Positions 32,672 through 42,001 of a stretch of 64,000 nucleotides of DNA are shown here, one piece after another. The stretch covers positions 124,001 through 188,000 of the forward strand of contig NZ_QOVK01000005.1 of NCBI RefSeq assembly GCF_004104075.1, written 5' to 3'. Within the stretch, counting starts at the first letter, position 1; each line of letters begins with the position of its first letter. The position numbers were made by a program, and so were the translations under genes. This DNA comes from Leeuwenhoekiella polynyae. GTDB taxonomy: Bacteria > Bacteroidota > Bacteroidia > Flavobacteriales > Flavobacteriaceae. The notes under the pieces were generated by a model. The model did not search any database and had not been told where the DNA came from. It was given only the letters and a program-made list of their open reading frames with translations.

Positions 32672-33481
32672 TTAAAAATTCAGATAATAGATGTAGCCAA
32701 TGTTTAGCCATACGATAGAATCATCGTATTTGTTAGGTGGGTAAAATTCAGGATCAGGGTTTAAGCCGTCTACCCAGTTGGAGTAATATTTGTGATATCT
32801 TAATTCTAAATTGATATCACTTAATGTAGTGAGTTTGTATCGAATGCCCACACTACCGGTTAGCGCCCAAGTCGTTCCTGAATCATCACTAATACCGCCT
32901 AATTCGCCACCATCGCCTATTAAAAAGCGGTCAAAATAGATATCTTCTGGAGAAGCTCCGGGTACATCTTGTACTGATGAATATTTAGGTTTGAAAGAAA
33001 CAAAGTGTGCTCCGAGGCTAATATAAGGTGCGATTTTATATCCGCCTGCTTGAAAATCCCGTATGCTTAATGGGAAATACTCAAGCTGCATTCCGAGTTC
33101 AAAAACGAGAGAACTTCCTTTGTGATCTCTTAAGTCTTGACTTTCTGGAGTATCTTTTTGAGCTTCAACGCCCTCGTGAGTAAAAGGAGTATAATGCAAA
33201 TCTGCTTCAGAACGCAGTTTAAAATGATCATTAAAATAGCGATCTCTGGTATAGCAATTACAATCTGCTCGATAAGAGAAGTTGAAGTAATGCACGATAC
33301 CTATACCTAAACCTTGATTATTTATATTAGTATCAAAATTGTTTCTAAGTCCAAAATCAGACTGAAAAAGAAGTGGACCCGCAATTACACCGATTTCGTT
33401 AGAAAAAGCAAGTTGTGCCTTACCGGCGAAAGGTATTGTCAGGCAGAGTGTTAATACCGAAACTAGAATTCTGGTATTCAT
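32672..33481 (-). CDS. Outer-membrane-like beta-barrel protein, unknown function
   Basis: A 269-residue protein started at ATG 33481, with signal peptide MNTRILVSVLTLCLTIPFAGKAQ. The mature sequence alternates polar and hydrophobic residues, is rich in Tyr, Phe and Gly, and ends in an aromatic residue (WLNIGYIYYLNF), all typical of a small outer-membrane barrel of the OmpA/PorT type. From memory this matches a flavobacterial family listed as THC0290_0291, unverified. A pair of Cys (NCYTRD region, ADCNCY) could form a periplasmic or extracellular disulfide. Located between metB and gdhA without an evident functional link. Confidence 0.7.
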   Translation of the reverse strand: MNTRILVSVLTLCLTIPFAGKAQLAFSNEIGVIAGPLLFQSDFGLRNNFDTNINNQGLGIGIVHYFNFSYRADCNCYTRDRYFNDHFKLRSEADLHYTPFTHEGVEAQKDTPESQDLRDHKGSSLVFELGMQLEYFPLSIRDFQAGGYKIAPYISLGAHFVSFKPKYSSVQDVPGASPEDIYFDRFLIGDGGELGGISDDSGTTWALTGSVGIRYKLTTLSDINLELRYHKYYSNWVDGLNPDPEFYPPNKYDDSIVWLNIGYIYYLNF

Positions 33482-33635
33482 TAGGTTTGGGGACTTAAGA
33501 TGCAACAAATATAGTAAAATTGAAGTTTTAATCTAAAATTGCTCGCGCACTACAACTTTAATGATAGATATAATAAAAACGAAGTGTCAATATTAAGAAT
33601 TTCTAAAAATTAGACACTTATTTTTATCAATATCA

Positions 33636-33643
33636 TATATTTG
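33636..33643 (+). promoter_or_regulatory. Bacteroidota -7 box TATATTTG for gdhA
   Basis: A perfect TAnnTTTG match 45 bases before the gdhA ATG at 33689. It overlaps the upstream TTG at 33641 that begins the longest open frame, which argues that the real start is the downstream ATG. Confidence 0.6.
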
Positions 33644-33688
33644 CATCGCCAAAGAGCAATAAAAATTATAAATTCAAAAAATATTATA

Positions 33689-35032
33689 ATGACAGATAGC
33701 ATTAAAAACTTTGTTGATTCTGTTGCGAAAGCTAATCCTAACGAGCCTGAGTTCATTCAAGCTGTACAGGAAGTAGCAGAAACTGTTATTCCTTTTATAG
33801 AAAAAAATCCTAAATATCAGGGTAAAAAGCTTTTAGAGCGTATGGTAGAACCAGAGCGCGCTATTTTGTTTAGAGTGCCTTGGGTAGATGATAAAGGAGA
33901 AACTCAAATCAATAAAGGATATCGTGTTGAATTTAATTCTGCAATAGGCCCTTATAAAGGTGGTTTGCGTTTTCATCCTTCTGTGAACTTAAGTATTCTA
34001 AAATTTTTAGGTTTTGAGCAGGTATTTAAAAACAGCCTTACTTCATTGCCTATGGGTGGTGGTAAAGGTGGTTCTGATTTTAATCCCAGAGGTAAAAGCG
34101 ATGCTGAGGTTATGCGTTTTTGCCAGAGTTTTATGACAGAATTATACCGTCACATTGGTCCTAATACAGATGTTCCTGCCGGGGATATTGGTGTAGGTGG
34201 TCGTGAGATTGGTTATATGTTTGGTCAATATAAGCGCATTAAAAATGAATTTACCGGTATTTTAACCGGAAAAGGTCTTTCTTACGGCGGATCTAAAATT
34301 CGTCCGGAAGCTACAGGTTATGGTAACGTTTATTTTACTAAATATATGTTGAATAACATTGGTGAAAAGCTTGCCGGAAAAACTGTTGTAATTTCAGGTT
34401 CTGGTAACGTGGCGCAGTACGCTGCAGAAAAAGCAACTCAACTTGATGCAAAAGTGGTAACGCTTTCTGATTCTGATGGTTTTATTTACGACGAGGCCGG
34501 TATAGGTAAAGAAAAGCTCGCGTATATCATGGAAATCAAAAATGAGCGTCGCGGTCGTATTAAAGAATATTTAGATAAGTATCCTGAAGCAGAGTTTCTT
34601 GAAGGGAAAGCACCTTGGGGAATTAAATGTGATATTGCTTTGCCTTGTGCAACTCAGAACGAACTGGATAAAGAAGATGCAGAACTGCTCGTTAAGAACG
34701 GCGTCATGGCTGTAGGTGAAGGAGCGAATATGCCTTCTACACCAGAGGCGATTGAAGTTTTCTTAAAAGCGAAGATCTTATTCTCTCCGGGTAAAGCTTC
34801 TAACGCAGGTGGTGTCGCAACATCAGGATTAGAGATGTCACAGAATAGTATTCGTTATAACTGGTCTGCAGAAGAAGTAGATAAAAAGTTACACGAGATT
34901 ATGTATGACATTCACAATGCTTGTGTAGAATATGGTAGACAAGAAGATGGATTTGTAGATTATGTAAAAGGTGCGAACGTTGCAGGTTTTGTAAAAGTTG
35001 CAGACGCGATGCTTGCTCAGGGAATTGTATAG
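33689..35032 (+). CDS. gdhA: NADP-type glutamate dehydrogenase
   Basis: A 447-residue hexameric-type glutamate dehydrogenase that aminates 2-oxoglutarate with ammonia. Substrate-site motifs are GPYKGGLRFHPSVNL and PMGGGKGGSDFNPRGKS (catalytic Lys region), and the dinucleotide fold has VVISGSGNVAQYAAEK. Length and the SF50-type sequence match NADP-linked assimilatory enzymes of Bacteroidota. Start ATG 33689 gives MTDSIKNFVDSVAKAN. Single-gene unit with its own promoter and a strong terminator; likely central to nitrogen assimilation. Confidence 0.97.
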   Translation: MTDSIKNFVDSVAKANPNEPEFIQAVQEVAETVIPFIEKNPKYQGKKLLERMVEPERAILFRVPWVDDKGETQINKGYRVEFNSAIGPYKGGLRFHPSVNLSILKFLGFEQVFKNSLTSLPMGGGKGGSDFNPRGKSDAEVMRFCQSFMTELYRHIGPNTDVPAGDIGVGGREIGYMFGQYKRIKNEFTGILTGKGLSYGGSKIRPEATGYGNVYFTKYMLNNIGEKLAGKTVVISGSGNVAQYAAEKATQLDAKVVTLSDSDGFIYDEAGIGKEKLAYIMEIKNERRGRIKEYLDKYPEAEFLEGKAPWGIKCDIALPCATQNELDKEDAELLVKNGVMAVGEGANMPSTPEAIEVFLKAKILFSPGKASNAGGVATSGLEMSQNSIRYNWSAEEVDKKLHEIMYDIHNACVEYGRQEDGFVDYVKGANVAGFVKVADAMLAQGIV

Positions 35033-35061
35033 AAATTCCATTTTTATATAAAGAATTAGTT

Positions 35062-35093
35062 AAAGGCTTCGGTAATTACCGAAGCCTTTTTTA
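35062..35093 (+). terminator. Strong hairpin terminator after gdhA
   Basis: AAAGGCTTCGGTAA (35062-35075) is followed directly by its reverse complement TTACCGAAGCCTTT (35076-35089), giving a 28-base palindrome that folds with a short loop, then a T run. Confidence 0.92.
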
Positions 35094-35136
35094 ATATCAT
35101 AAATTGTACTTTTAACTGCTGTGCTAAATGCATTTT

Positions 35137-37410
35137 ATGAAAAACAGAATCTTAGTTTTACTGTTTTTGATTTTTCATCTTTTTCAGATGAAGGCGCAAG
35201 ACTTTGGTCAAAATTGGACAGGTTATTTCTCATACAATACCATAACAGCTGTAGCAAAAGGAGAAACAAAAATCTATGCAGCCGCTCAGAATTCAATATT
35301 CAGTTATGAGCTTGCTACAAACAAAATTGAAACACTTTCTACTATAAACGGGTTAACGGGTTCTGCCATTAGTACCATTCATTTTAGTGAAAGCACAGGT
35401 ATTCTTTTTGTGGGTTATGTTTCGGGAGTGGTTGATATTGTACGACCAGATAGATCAGTTTCAACCGTTGTTGCTATACGTGATAAACCAGTGATCCTTC
35501 CGTCAGAAAAAATAATCAACAGCTTTACCGAATTTGAAAATATCCTATACATTGCTACAGGTTTTGGGATTTCGCTATTTGACTTAGCGCGTTTAGAGTT
35601 TGATGATTCCTATTTTATTGGGGATAATGGTGCGCGTTTAAACATTATTCAAACAGCAATATATGATGAATATATTTATGCGGCTTGTCCAACGGGAGGT
35701 TTGAGAAGAGCTTTAGCCACTGCACAAAACCTGATCGATTTTAATAATTGGGAAACTGTAAATGCTGGCAGTTGGCTTGGAATTCAAACTTTACAGAATG
35801 GTCTTTTTGGAGTTAAAGGAGATCAAACCTTGCAGCAATATGATGGAAATACCTTTAATACGATTGCAACTTTTGAGTTTGTACCGGCATTGCTAAAAGC
35901 ATCAGGCAATTCGTTAGCAATCATTTTTCAAAGTAGAGTTTTGATTTATAATGATACAGGTATTTTGAATACATCAGTTAATACACTTGCAGAATATCCG
36001 GACACTTACAACACAGCATTGGCAGTGGATGGACAAATTTACTTAGGAACGCAGTCTAATGGGCTTCTGATTACTTCAGAAACTAATACCACTAGCGCTT
36101 TGCAGATTTTACCAGACGGTCCTTTACGCAACGATCCGTTTAATATTGAAGCGGCACCGGGGCAACTTTGGATGGTTTATGGTGATTATTCTTCTACTTA
36201 CAATCCGTATCCTTTAAAGCGCCGCGGAGTGAGTCATTTAACCGAAGAAAGTGGCTGGTACAATATTCCTTTTGAAGACTTACTCAATACAAACAGCATC
36301 ACAAATATTACTTACAATCCGGCGGATGTTAGTCAGGTTTTTATGAGTTCGTACAACGCCGGACTTCTTGAAATTTCAGAAGAAATACCGGTACAGTTGT
36401 ATGATGAAACGAATAGTGGGCTGAGTGATATTTCTATTAATCCTACAGATGTGCGTATCAATGGAGCTGCTTTTGACCGTAATGGGACCCTGTGGATGAC
36501 AAACAGCTTAGTAGAAAATGCTTTGGCACGTAAAACCGGAAACCAGATCGCAGGAATATCTGTCGCTGATGTTTTACCAGATTTTGATCAGGTAAATGGA
36601 TATTCAGAACTCGTTATAGGGAGGTTAGGAACTATATATTTTGGGTCTTCAAATCGCGGATTGATAGCATACGACCCTAATACAAATAGCTTTCAACTTT
36701 TAAATGCAGAACGTTCAAATCTACCTTCAGATAACGTGCAGACTTTAGCAATTGATGCAAACGGTACGTTATGGATTGGTACGACTTTAGGGCTTCGTAT
36801 TTTAATCAATCCGGCGCAAGTTTTTGAGAATGCAGAGTTGCAGACGCAACCTGTGATCATAGAAGAGAACGGTGTTGCTTTAGAATTACTCAACGATCAG
36901 GTTATACAAACGATTACCGTAGATGGTAACAATAATAAATGGATAGGAACGGTAAACAGCGGTGTGTTTCAGTTCAGCTCTAATGGTAAGGAAACCTTAC
37001 AACAGTTTGATCGCTCCAATTCACCGCTTCCTTCTAATACGATACAGGATATTAGTATCGACAATGCATCTGGTGAAGTTTATTTTGCAACTCCATTAGG
37101 ATTGGTCTCCTATTCAGGAACTGCGGTAAGTGCACAAGAAACTTTAGAAAATGCACGGGTATTTCCCAATCCCGTTCGCCCTGATTTTAACGGGCAGGTT
37201 ACTATTGATGGCTTAACAGATCGGGCAAATGTAAAGATCACAGATTTGAATGGTAATCTGGTTTATGAAGAAGTTTCGCAGGGTGGAAGCATTCAGTGGG
37301 ATACTACAGCTTTTGGAAGGTACAAGGTAAGGTCTGGTGTTTATTTTATCTTAATTACTGCCGAAGATGCCGTTGAGACTAAAATCGTTAAATTGATGAT
37401 CATTCGCTGA
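35137..37410 (+). CDS. porZ: PorZ-like T9SS beta-propeller protein
   Basis: A 757-residue exported protein. Signal MKNRILVLLFLIFHLFQMKAQ, then two beta-propeller domains of the two-component-regulator type (about 25-330 and 335-660; repeats such as NLPSDNVQTLAIDANGTLWI and PLPSNTIQDISIDNASGEVY), then a C-terminal type A T9SS sorting domain (about 670-757; ARVFPNPVRPDFNGQVTI). This architecture fits PorZ, the cell-surface T9SS protein that supplies anionic lipopolysaccharide to the PorU sortase complex in Porphyromonas. The recO start overlaps its stop by one base, a pairing I recall from other Flavobacteriia. The ATG at 35137 is preferred to 35128 because it leads directly into the signal peptide. 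Confidence 0.78.
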   Translation: MKNRILVLLFLIFHLFQMKAQDFGQNWTGYFSYNTITAVAKGETKIYAAAQNSIFSYELATNKIETLSTINGLTGSAISTIHFSESTGILFVGYVSGVVDIVRPDRSVSTVVAIRDKPVILPSEKIINSFTEFENILYIATGFGISLFDLARLEFDDSYFIGDNGARLNIIQTAIYDEYIYAACPTGGLRRALATAQNLIDFNNWETVNAGSWLGIQTLQNGLFGVKGDQTLQQYDGNTFNTIATFEFVPALLKASGNSLAIIFQSRVLIYNDTGILNTSVNTLAEYPDTYNTALAVDGQIYLGTQSNGLLITSETNTTSALQILPDGPLRNDPFNIEAAPGQLWMVYGDYSSTYNPYPLKRRGVSHLTEESGWYNIPFEDLLNTNSITNITYNPADVSQVFMSSYNAGLLEISEEIPVQLYDETNSGLSDISINPTDVRINGAAFDRNGTLWMTNSLVENALARKTGNQIAGISVADVLPDFDQVNGYSELVIGRLGTIYFGSSNRGLIAYDPNTNSFQLLNAERSNLPSDNVQTLAIDANGTLWIGTTLGLRILINPAQVFENAELQTQPVIIEENGVALELLNDQVIQTITVDGNNNKWIGTVNSGVFQFSSNGKETLQQFDRSNSPLPSNTIQDISIDNASGEVYFATPLGLVSYSGTAVSAQETLENARVFPNPVRPDFNGQVTIDGLTDRANVKITDLNGNLVYEEVSQGGSIQWDTTAFGRYKVRSGVYFILITAEDAVETKIVKLMIIR

Positions 37411-38126
37411 TGTTAGTCAATACTAAAGCCATTGTGATTTCAGCATTAAAATATGGCGAAGCAGACCTTATCGTGCGTTGCTTTACAGAAGAAGCCGGTG
37501 TTAAATCATACATTTTAAGAGGTATTTTAAAGTCAAAAAAAGGAAAGCTTCGTACTGCCATGTTTCAACCGGCAACCCAGTTAGAGCTTGTTGCGATGCA
37601 TAAAGATAAAGGTACGCTTGAGAGCATCAGAGAGGCAAAAGTTATTCAGCCTTATGTTAGTTTGCATACTGATATTTTAAAGTCGAGTATGGTATTGTTT
37701 CTTTCTGAAATGTTGCGTAACGCAATACAGGAGGAAGAAGAGAACCGGGGGCTTTATGCTTTCTTAGAGCATGCTTTTCTTTGGCTTGACCTGCATCAAC
37801 AGACGGCTAATTTTCATTTATTTTTCTTGCTGGAACTCACTAAATATTTAGGGTTTTACCCAGACACTTCTGCGATTGAAAATACACATTTTAATCTAGA
37901 GACCGGCACATTTGAGCCTGTTGAGCGTTTTTACAGTATTTCTGAAGAAAATTTACAAACACTAAAAGCCTTATTGGGTATAAATTTTGATACACTTTCT
38001 AGTGTAAAGCTCAATCAGAAAAGGCGTGCAGACTTTGTAAATATGCTGTTGGCCTATTATGAATTACATTTACACGGCTTTAAAAAGCCTAAATCACTGG
38101 CTGTTCTCAGTTCACTTTTTAACTAA
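37410..38126 (+). CDS. recO: DNA repair protein RecO
   Basis: RecO helps RecR and RecF load RecA at single-strand gaps. The 238-residue protein has the N-terminal OB fold (VNTKAIVISALKYGEADLIV; YILRGILKSKKGKLRTAMFQ) and a helical C-terminal domain. The zinc-finger cysteines of some RecO proteins are absent, as is common in this phylum. The start overlaps the porZ-like stop by one base (TGATG), so they share a transcript. Confidence 0.92.
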   Translation: MLVNTKAIVISALKYGEADLIVRCFTEEAGVKSYILRGILKSKKGKLRTAMFQPATQLELVAMHKDKGTLESIREAKVIQPYVSLHTDILKSSMVLFLSEMLRNAIQEEEENRGLYAFLEHAFLWLDLHQQTANFHLFFLLELTKYLGFYPDTSAIENTHFNLETGTFEPVERFYSISEENLQTLKALLGINFDTLSSVKLNQKRRADFVNMLLAYYELHLHGFKKPKSLAVLSSLFN

Positions 38127-38135
38127 CTCTAATTG

Positions 38136-40541
38136 ATGAGATTAACTATTGCCTTACTATTTTTTATTTATTCAATAAATTCTTTGCAGGCTCAGGTCAT
38201 TAAAATTTTAGATCAGGAAACGCAAGAACCTATTGAAAATGCTGCATTATACAATACTGCAAAATCTACATATGTGGTGAGTGCAGCAGACGGTACAGCA
38301 GATATCTCAGCATTTAGCAAATCTGAAACAATTATAGTAACGCACGTTTCTCATCTCACGTTAAAAACAACAAAGGCTGCATTAATTGCTAAAGGAAACA
38401 TGCTTTACTTGGCTGATAGTGAAAACGAACTGAACGAAGTCGTACTTTCGGTTTCAAAATTTGAGCAACAAGCTAAAGGTATTTCGCAAAAAATAGTGAG
38501 CCTCGATGCTGAAGACGTAGAACTTAAGAACCCACAAACTGCAGCAGATTTTTTAACGCAGAGCGGACAAGTATTTGTTCAGAAAAGTCAGTTGGGTGGT
38601 GGTAGTCCAATGATACGTGGTTTTTCTACAAACCGGTTGCTATTAACTGTTGACGGGGTGCGCATGAACACCGCTATTTTCCGTTCAGGAAATTTGCAAA
38701 ATGTGATTAATATAGATCCCTTTACCATAGATCAGACCGAAATTATTCTGGGACCGGGTTCTGTCGTTTACGGCAGCGATGCGGTAGGTGGCGTAATGAA
38801 TTTTTATACCAAAAAACCTATATTTTCTTTTGAGGATGACACTTCGGTTTCCGGGATGGCGCTTACGCGTTATGCGACTGCAAACAACGAAAAGACCGAG
38901 CACGTTGATGTTAATTTAGGTTTTAAAAAATGGGCTTTTCTTACGAGTGTTAGCTATTCAGATTTTGACGACCTGCGTATGGGCGAGCACGGTCCAGACG
39001 ATTACTTGCGTCCAGAATATGTTGTCACTCAAAATGGCATAGATACCGTTGTTGAAAATGATGATCCTAATGTGCAAATACCTACCGGTTTTGATTTAGT
39101 AAACCTCACGCAAAAAGTGCGGTTCATGCCAAATAATATATGGGACTTTAATCTGGGGCTACATTACAGCACTACTTCAGATTATGCGCGTTACGATCGT
39201 TTAACTCGTAAACTTGGTGATCAATTGCGTTCTGCCGAATGGTATTATGGGCCGCAATTGTGGTTTATGGGTAATTTGCAAATCGATAAAAAGGGTAATG
39301 GAGATTTTTATGACGATGCAAAACTTACTGTTGCCATTCAATATTTTGAAGAAAGTCGGAATGATCGTGATTTTGGAGACCCTATACTTTTTACCACGCA
39401 AGAACAGGTGAATGCCTATTCTTTAGATTTAGATTTCACAAAAAAATTGAATGATAATCGTTTGTTTTATGGGGTGGAATATGTGTATAATAAAATTGGT
39501 TCCTACGGAAAGCAAACCGATATCAACACCGGCGACCAAGCGGCAACTGCAACCCGATACCCTGATGATTCCAGCTGGCAATCATTGGCAGCCTATTTAA
39601 GTGGACAATTCAATTTGGCTGAAAGTTTAACCTTGCAAACCGGCCTGCGGTACAATCATATATTGATCGATGCCACTTTTGACGATACTTTTTATGATTT
39701 TCCATTTGAAAAGGCAGATGTAAGTTTCGGAAATTTTACCGGAAATGCCGGTTTGAATTGGCAAACTGCAGAGAATTTCAATTTAAAACTGAATTTAGGT
39801 ACAGCCTTTAGAGCACCCAATATTGACGATATCGGAAAGATTTTTGATAGTGAACCCGGTTCTGTGGTGGTGCCTAATCCCGATCTTAAAGCAGAGTATG
39901 CCTATAATGCTGAGTTGGGTGCAGCGTGGCGTATTGATGAAAAGTTACGTCTGGATGTCGCAACCTATTACACGCATTTGAACAATGCGCTTGTGCGTCG
40001 TGATTTTAGTCTAAACGGAGCAACAACGGTAGATTATCAAGGAGAGCCGAGTACTGTGCAGGCAATTCAAAATGCTGCACGTGCAGAGGTGTATGGCGTT
40101 GAAGCCGGTTTAGAATATTTATTTACTAAAAACATAAAACTCACCTCTCAGATCGCTGTTACCGAAGGAAGTCAGGAGGAAGACGATGGTAGCGATGCGC
40201 CATTAAGACACGCCGCACCACTGTTTGGAAATACGCACCTTATTTACCGTATGAAGCGCTGGAAGTTTGACGCTTCGGCAGAATATAATGGGCAATTTGA
40301 TTATGACGAACTCGCGCCATCGCAACAGGGTAACGCCTATTTGTACGCGCTGGATGCTGATGGAAATCCGTACTCACCGCGCTGGTACACTTTGAATGTC
40401 TACAGTGAATACCAGATCGCCCAAAACTGGAAAGCAACAGCCGCTCTAGAGAACATCACAGATCAACGCTATCGTCCCTATTCTTCAGGAATCTCAGCTC
40501 CCGGAAGGAATTTGATTCTGGCGTTGAAGTACAGTTTTTAG
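38136..40541 (+). CDS. TonB-dependent outer-membrane receptor
   Basis: A roughly 800-residue receptor: signal peptide to SLQAQ, an N-terminal carboxypeptidase-regulatory-like domain (about 20-100), a plug domain (about 110-235; GGSPMIRGFSTNRLLLTVDG; LGPGSVVYGSDAVGGVMNFY) and a 22-strand barrel ending in KYSF. No SusD partner lies nearby, so a metal complex, vitamin or small ligand is more likely than a polysaccharide; the closest overall pattern is the heme/siderophore type. The open frame begins with a TTG at 38133 but ATG 38136 is the better start, 9 bases after recO. Confidence 0.9.
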   Translation: MRLTIALLFFIYSINSLQAQVIKILDQETQEPIENAALYNTAKSTYVVSAADGTADISAFSKSETIIVTHVSHLTLKTTKAALIAKGNMLYLADSENELNEVVLSVSKFEQQAKGISQKIVSLDAEDVELKNPQTAADFLTQSGQVFVQKSQLGGGSPMIRGFSTNRLLLTVDGVRMNTAIFRSGNLQNVINIDPFTIDQTEIILGPGSVVYGSDAVGGVMNFYTKKPIFSFEDDTSVSGMALTRYATANNEKTEHVDVNLGFKKWAFLTSVSYSDFDDLRMGEHGPDDYLRPEYVVTQNGIDTVVENDDPNVQIPTGFDLVNLTQKVRFMPNNIWDFNLGLHYSTTSDYARYDRLTRKLGDQLRSAEWYYGPQLWFMGNLQIDKKGNGDFYDDAKLTVAIQYFEESRNDRDFGDPILFTTQEQVNAYSLDLDFTKKLNDNRLFYGVEYVYNKIGSYGKQTDINTGDQAATATRYPDDSSWQSLAAYLSGQFNLAESLTLQTGLRYNHILIDATFDDTFYDFPFEKADVSFGNFTGNAGLNWQTAENFNLKLNLGTAFRAPNIDDIGKIFDSEPGSVVVPNPDLKAEYAYNAELGAAWRIDEKLRLDVATYYTHLNNALVRRDFSLNGATTVDYQGEPSTVQAIQNAARAEVYGVEAGLEYLFTKNIKLTSQIAVTEGSQEEDDGSDAPLRHAAPLFGNTHLIYRMKRWKFDASAEYNGQFDYDELAPSQQGNAYLYALDADGNPYSPRWYTLNVYSEYQIAQNWKATAALENITDQRYRPYSSGISAPGRNLILALKYSF

Positions 40542-40575
40542 AAATGCACTAACTTCAGCCTAAACTAAAACCGGG

Positions 40576-41913
40576 ATGAACTTAAAACTACATCACGTTT
40601 TCTATTTAGGTTTTGTACTGTTACAGATTATTTCTGTGCAGGCTCAAAGCTATTCGCCTAACCGTACATATAACGATACACTCGATTACCGCCCTGTAAA
40701 TTCTGATTTTATCAATACCAAAGTTGATTCCATAATGAATCTGGGAATTAAAAATCAGGCATTTCCCGGAGCGCAAGTGTTGGTGGCTAAAAACGGCAGT
40801 ATTATTCTTCACAAAGCTTATGGGTTTCATACGTATGACAGTCTGCAGCCGGTTAAAAACGATGATTTATACGACCTGGCTTCGGTGACCAAAGTGACGG
40901 CAGCTTTACCCGCGATTATGAAGCTGGTTGATGCAGGTAAACTCGATTTAGATTCAGCTTTTAGCACCTACTGGACCCCCTGGAAACGCCGCCGCGATAA
41001 ACGCGATTTGACCCTTCGGGAAATTCTTTCACATCAGGCCGGTCTCGAACCCTATATTATTTTTTTAAGCGATGTACTTAAAAAAGACGTAAGCTTTAAA
41101 CACCGGTTTGTACGCGATAAAAAATCCCACCGTTTTTCTGTACAGACGTATAACAATCTGTGGTTAAACAAACGTTTTGTGCGCAAAATGTATCGTAAAA
41201 TCAACCGCTCTGAAGTTTCCGAAGAGAAGAAATACACCTATTCGGGGCTTTCATTTTTGCTCTATCCGCAGATTGTGGAGAACCTAACCGGTGTGCCGTA
41301 CGAGCAGTATCTTGAGGAACATTTTTACGGTCCGCTAGGTGCTAAAACCTTGATGTTTAATCCCGAACAACACGGTTTTTCACAGGAACGCATCATTCCC
41401 ACCGAAGCTGATTCCATCTACCGTAAAGCGGAAGTTTTAGGCTGGGTACACGATGAGAATGCAAGTTTGATGGGCGGTGTTTCGGGCAATGCAGGCTTGT
41501 TTGCGACCGCAGCTGATTTGGCCAAACTGATACAGATGTATATGAATATGGGCATCTATGACGGCAAGCGTTATATTTCAGAAAAAACCATGCGCGAATT
41601 TACCCGGGTTCAATATCCGGATAACGATAACCGCCGCGGTTTGGGTTTTGATAAACCTTATTTGGACAATGCCGAAAAGCCACTGGTAGAAGCCTATCCC
41701 AATCCCGAGGTGAGCCCTGCAAGCTTTGGTCACAGTGGGTTTACCGGTACTTTTGTTTGGGCAGATCCTGAGCATGAACTCGTATTTATTTTTCTGTCAA
41801 ATCGGGTATTTCCTTCTCGTACTAATACAGCGATTTATGATTTTAATATACGTCCTAGATTGATGCAGGTTTTTTATAAAGAGCTTTTAGTTTTGGAGAG
41901 CGAACACGATTGA
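40576..41913 (+). CDS. Serine hydrolase, class C beta-lactamase family, exported
   Basis: A 445-residue periplasmic protein with signal MNLKLHHVFYLGFVLLQIISVQAQ and the serine beta-lactamase/DD-peptidase fold: S103-V-T-K106 nucleophile motif (LASVTKVT), Y222-S-G (TYSGLSF) and H386-S-G (FGHSGFTGT). In many Bacteroidota this domain is fused behind a GH3 beta-N-acetylglucosaminidase; here it stands alone. Likely acts on peptidoglycan peptides or other esters/amides; no evidence of antibiotic hydrolysis. The basic segment RRRDKRDLTLREILSHQAG is typical of the fused form. It follows the TonB receptor after 34 bases. Confidence 0.87.
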   Translation: MNLKLHHVFYLGFVLLQIISVQAQSYSPNRTYNDTLDYRPVNSDFINTKVDSIMNLGIKNQAFPGAQVLVAKNGSIILHKAYGFHTYDSLQPVKNDDLYDLASVTKVTAALPAIMKLVDAGKLDLDSAFSTYWTPWKRRRDKRDLTLREILSHQAGLEPYIIFLSDVLKKDVSFKHRFVRDKKSHRFSVQTYNNLWLNKRFVRKMYRKINRSEVSEEKKYTYSGLSFLLYPQIVENLTGVPYEQYLEEHFYGPLGAKTLMFNPEQHGFSQERIIPTEADSIYRKAEVLGWVHDENASLMGGVSGNAGLFATAADLAKLIQMYMNMGIYDGKRYISEKTMREFTRVQYPDNDNRRGLGFDKPYLDNAEKPLVEAYPNPEVSPASFGHSGFTGTFVWADPEHELVFIFLSNRVFPSRTNTAIYDFNIRPRLMQVFYKELLVLESEHD

Positions 41914-41969
41914 GATTATCGTTGCGTTAACCCAATATTTTTATAGGGTTTTTTCTAATCTAAATTCCG

Positions 41970-41977
41970 TAATTTTG
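41970..41977 (+). promoter_or_regulatory. Bacteroidota -7 box TAATTTTG for ileS
   Basis: A perfect TAnnTTTG match 24 bases before the ileS ATG at 42002. The leader would be about 17 bases, too short for a T-box. Confidence 0.55.
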
Positions 41978-42001
41978 CACACTTATTAGAAAACGCATAT
42001 C

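Noticed and set aside
38136-42000. Slightly higher GC and different codon feel in the TonB receptor and serine hydrolase genes, suggesting transfer
   Set aside because: The change is mild by eye, no mobile element or tRNA flanks it, and I could not compute codon statistics.
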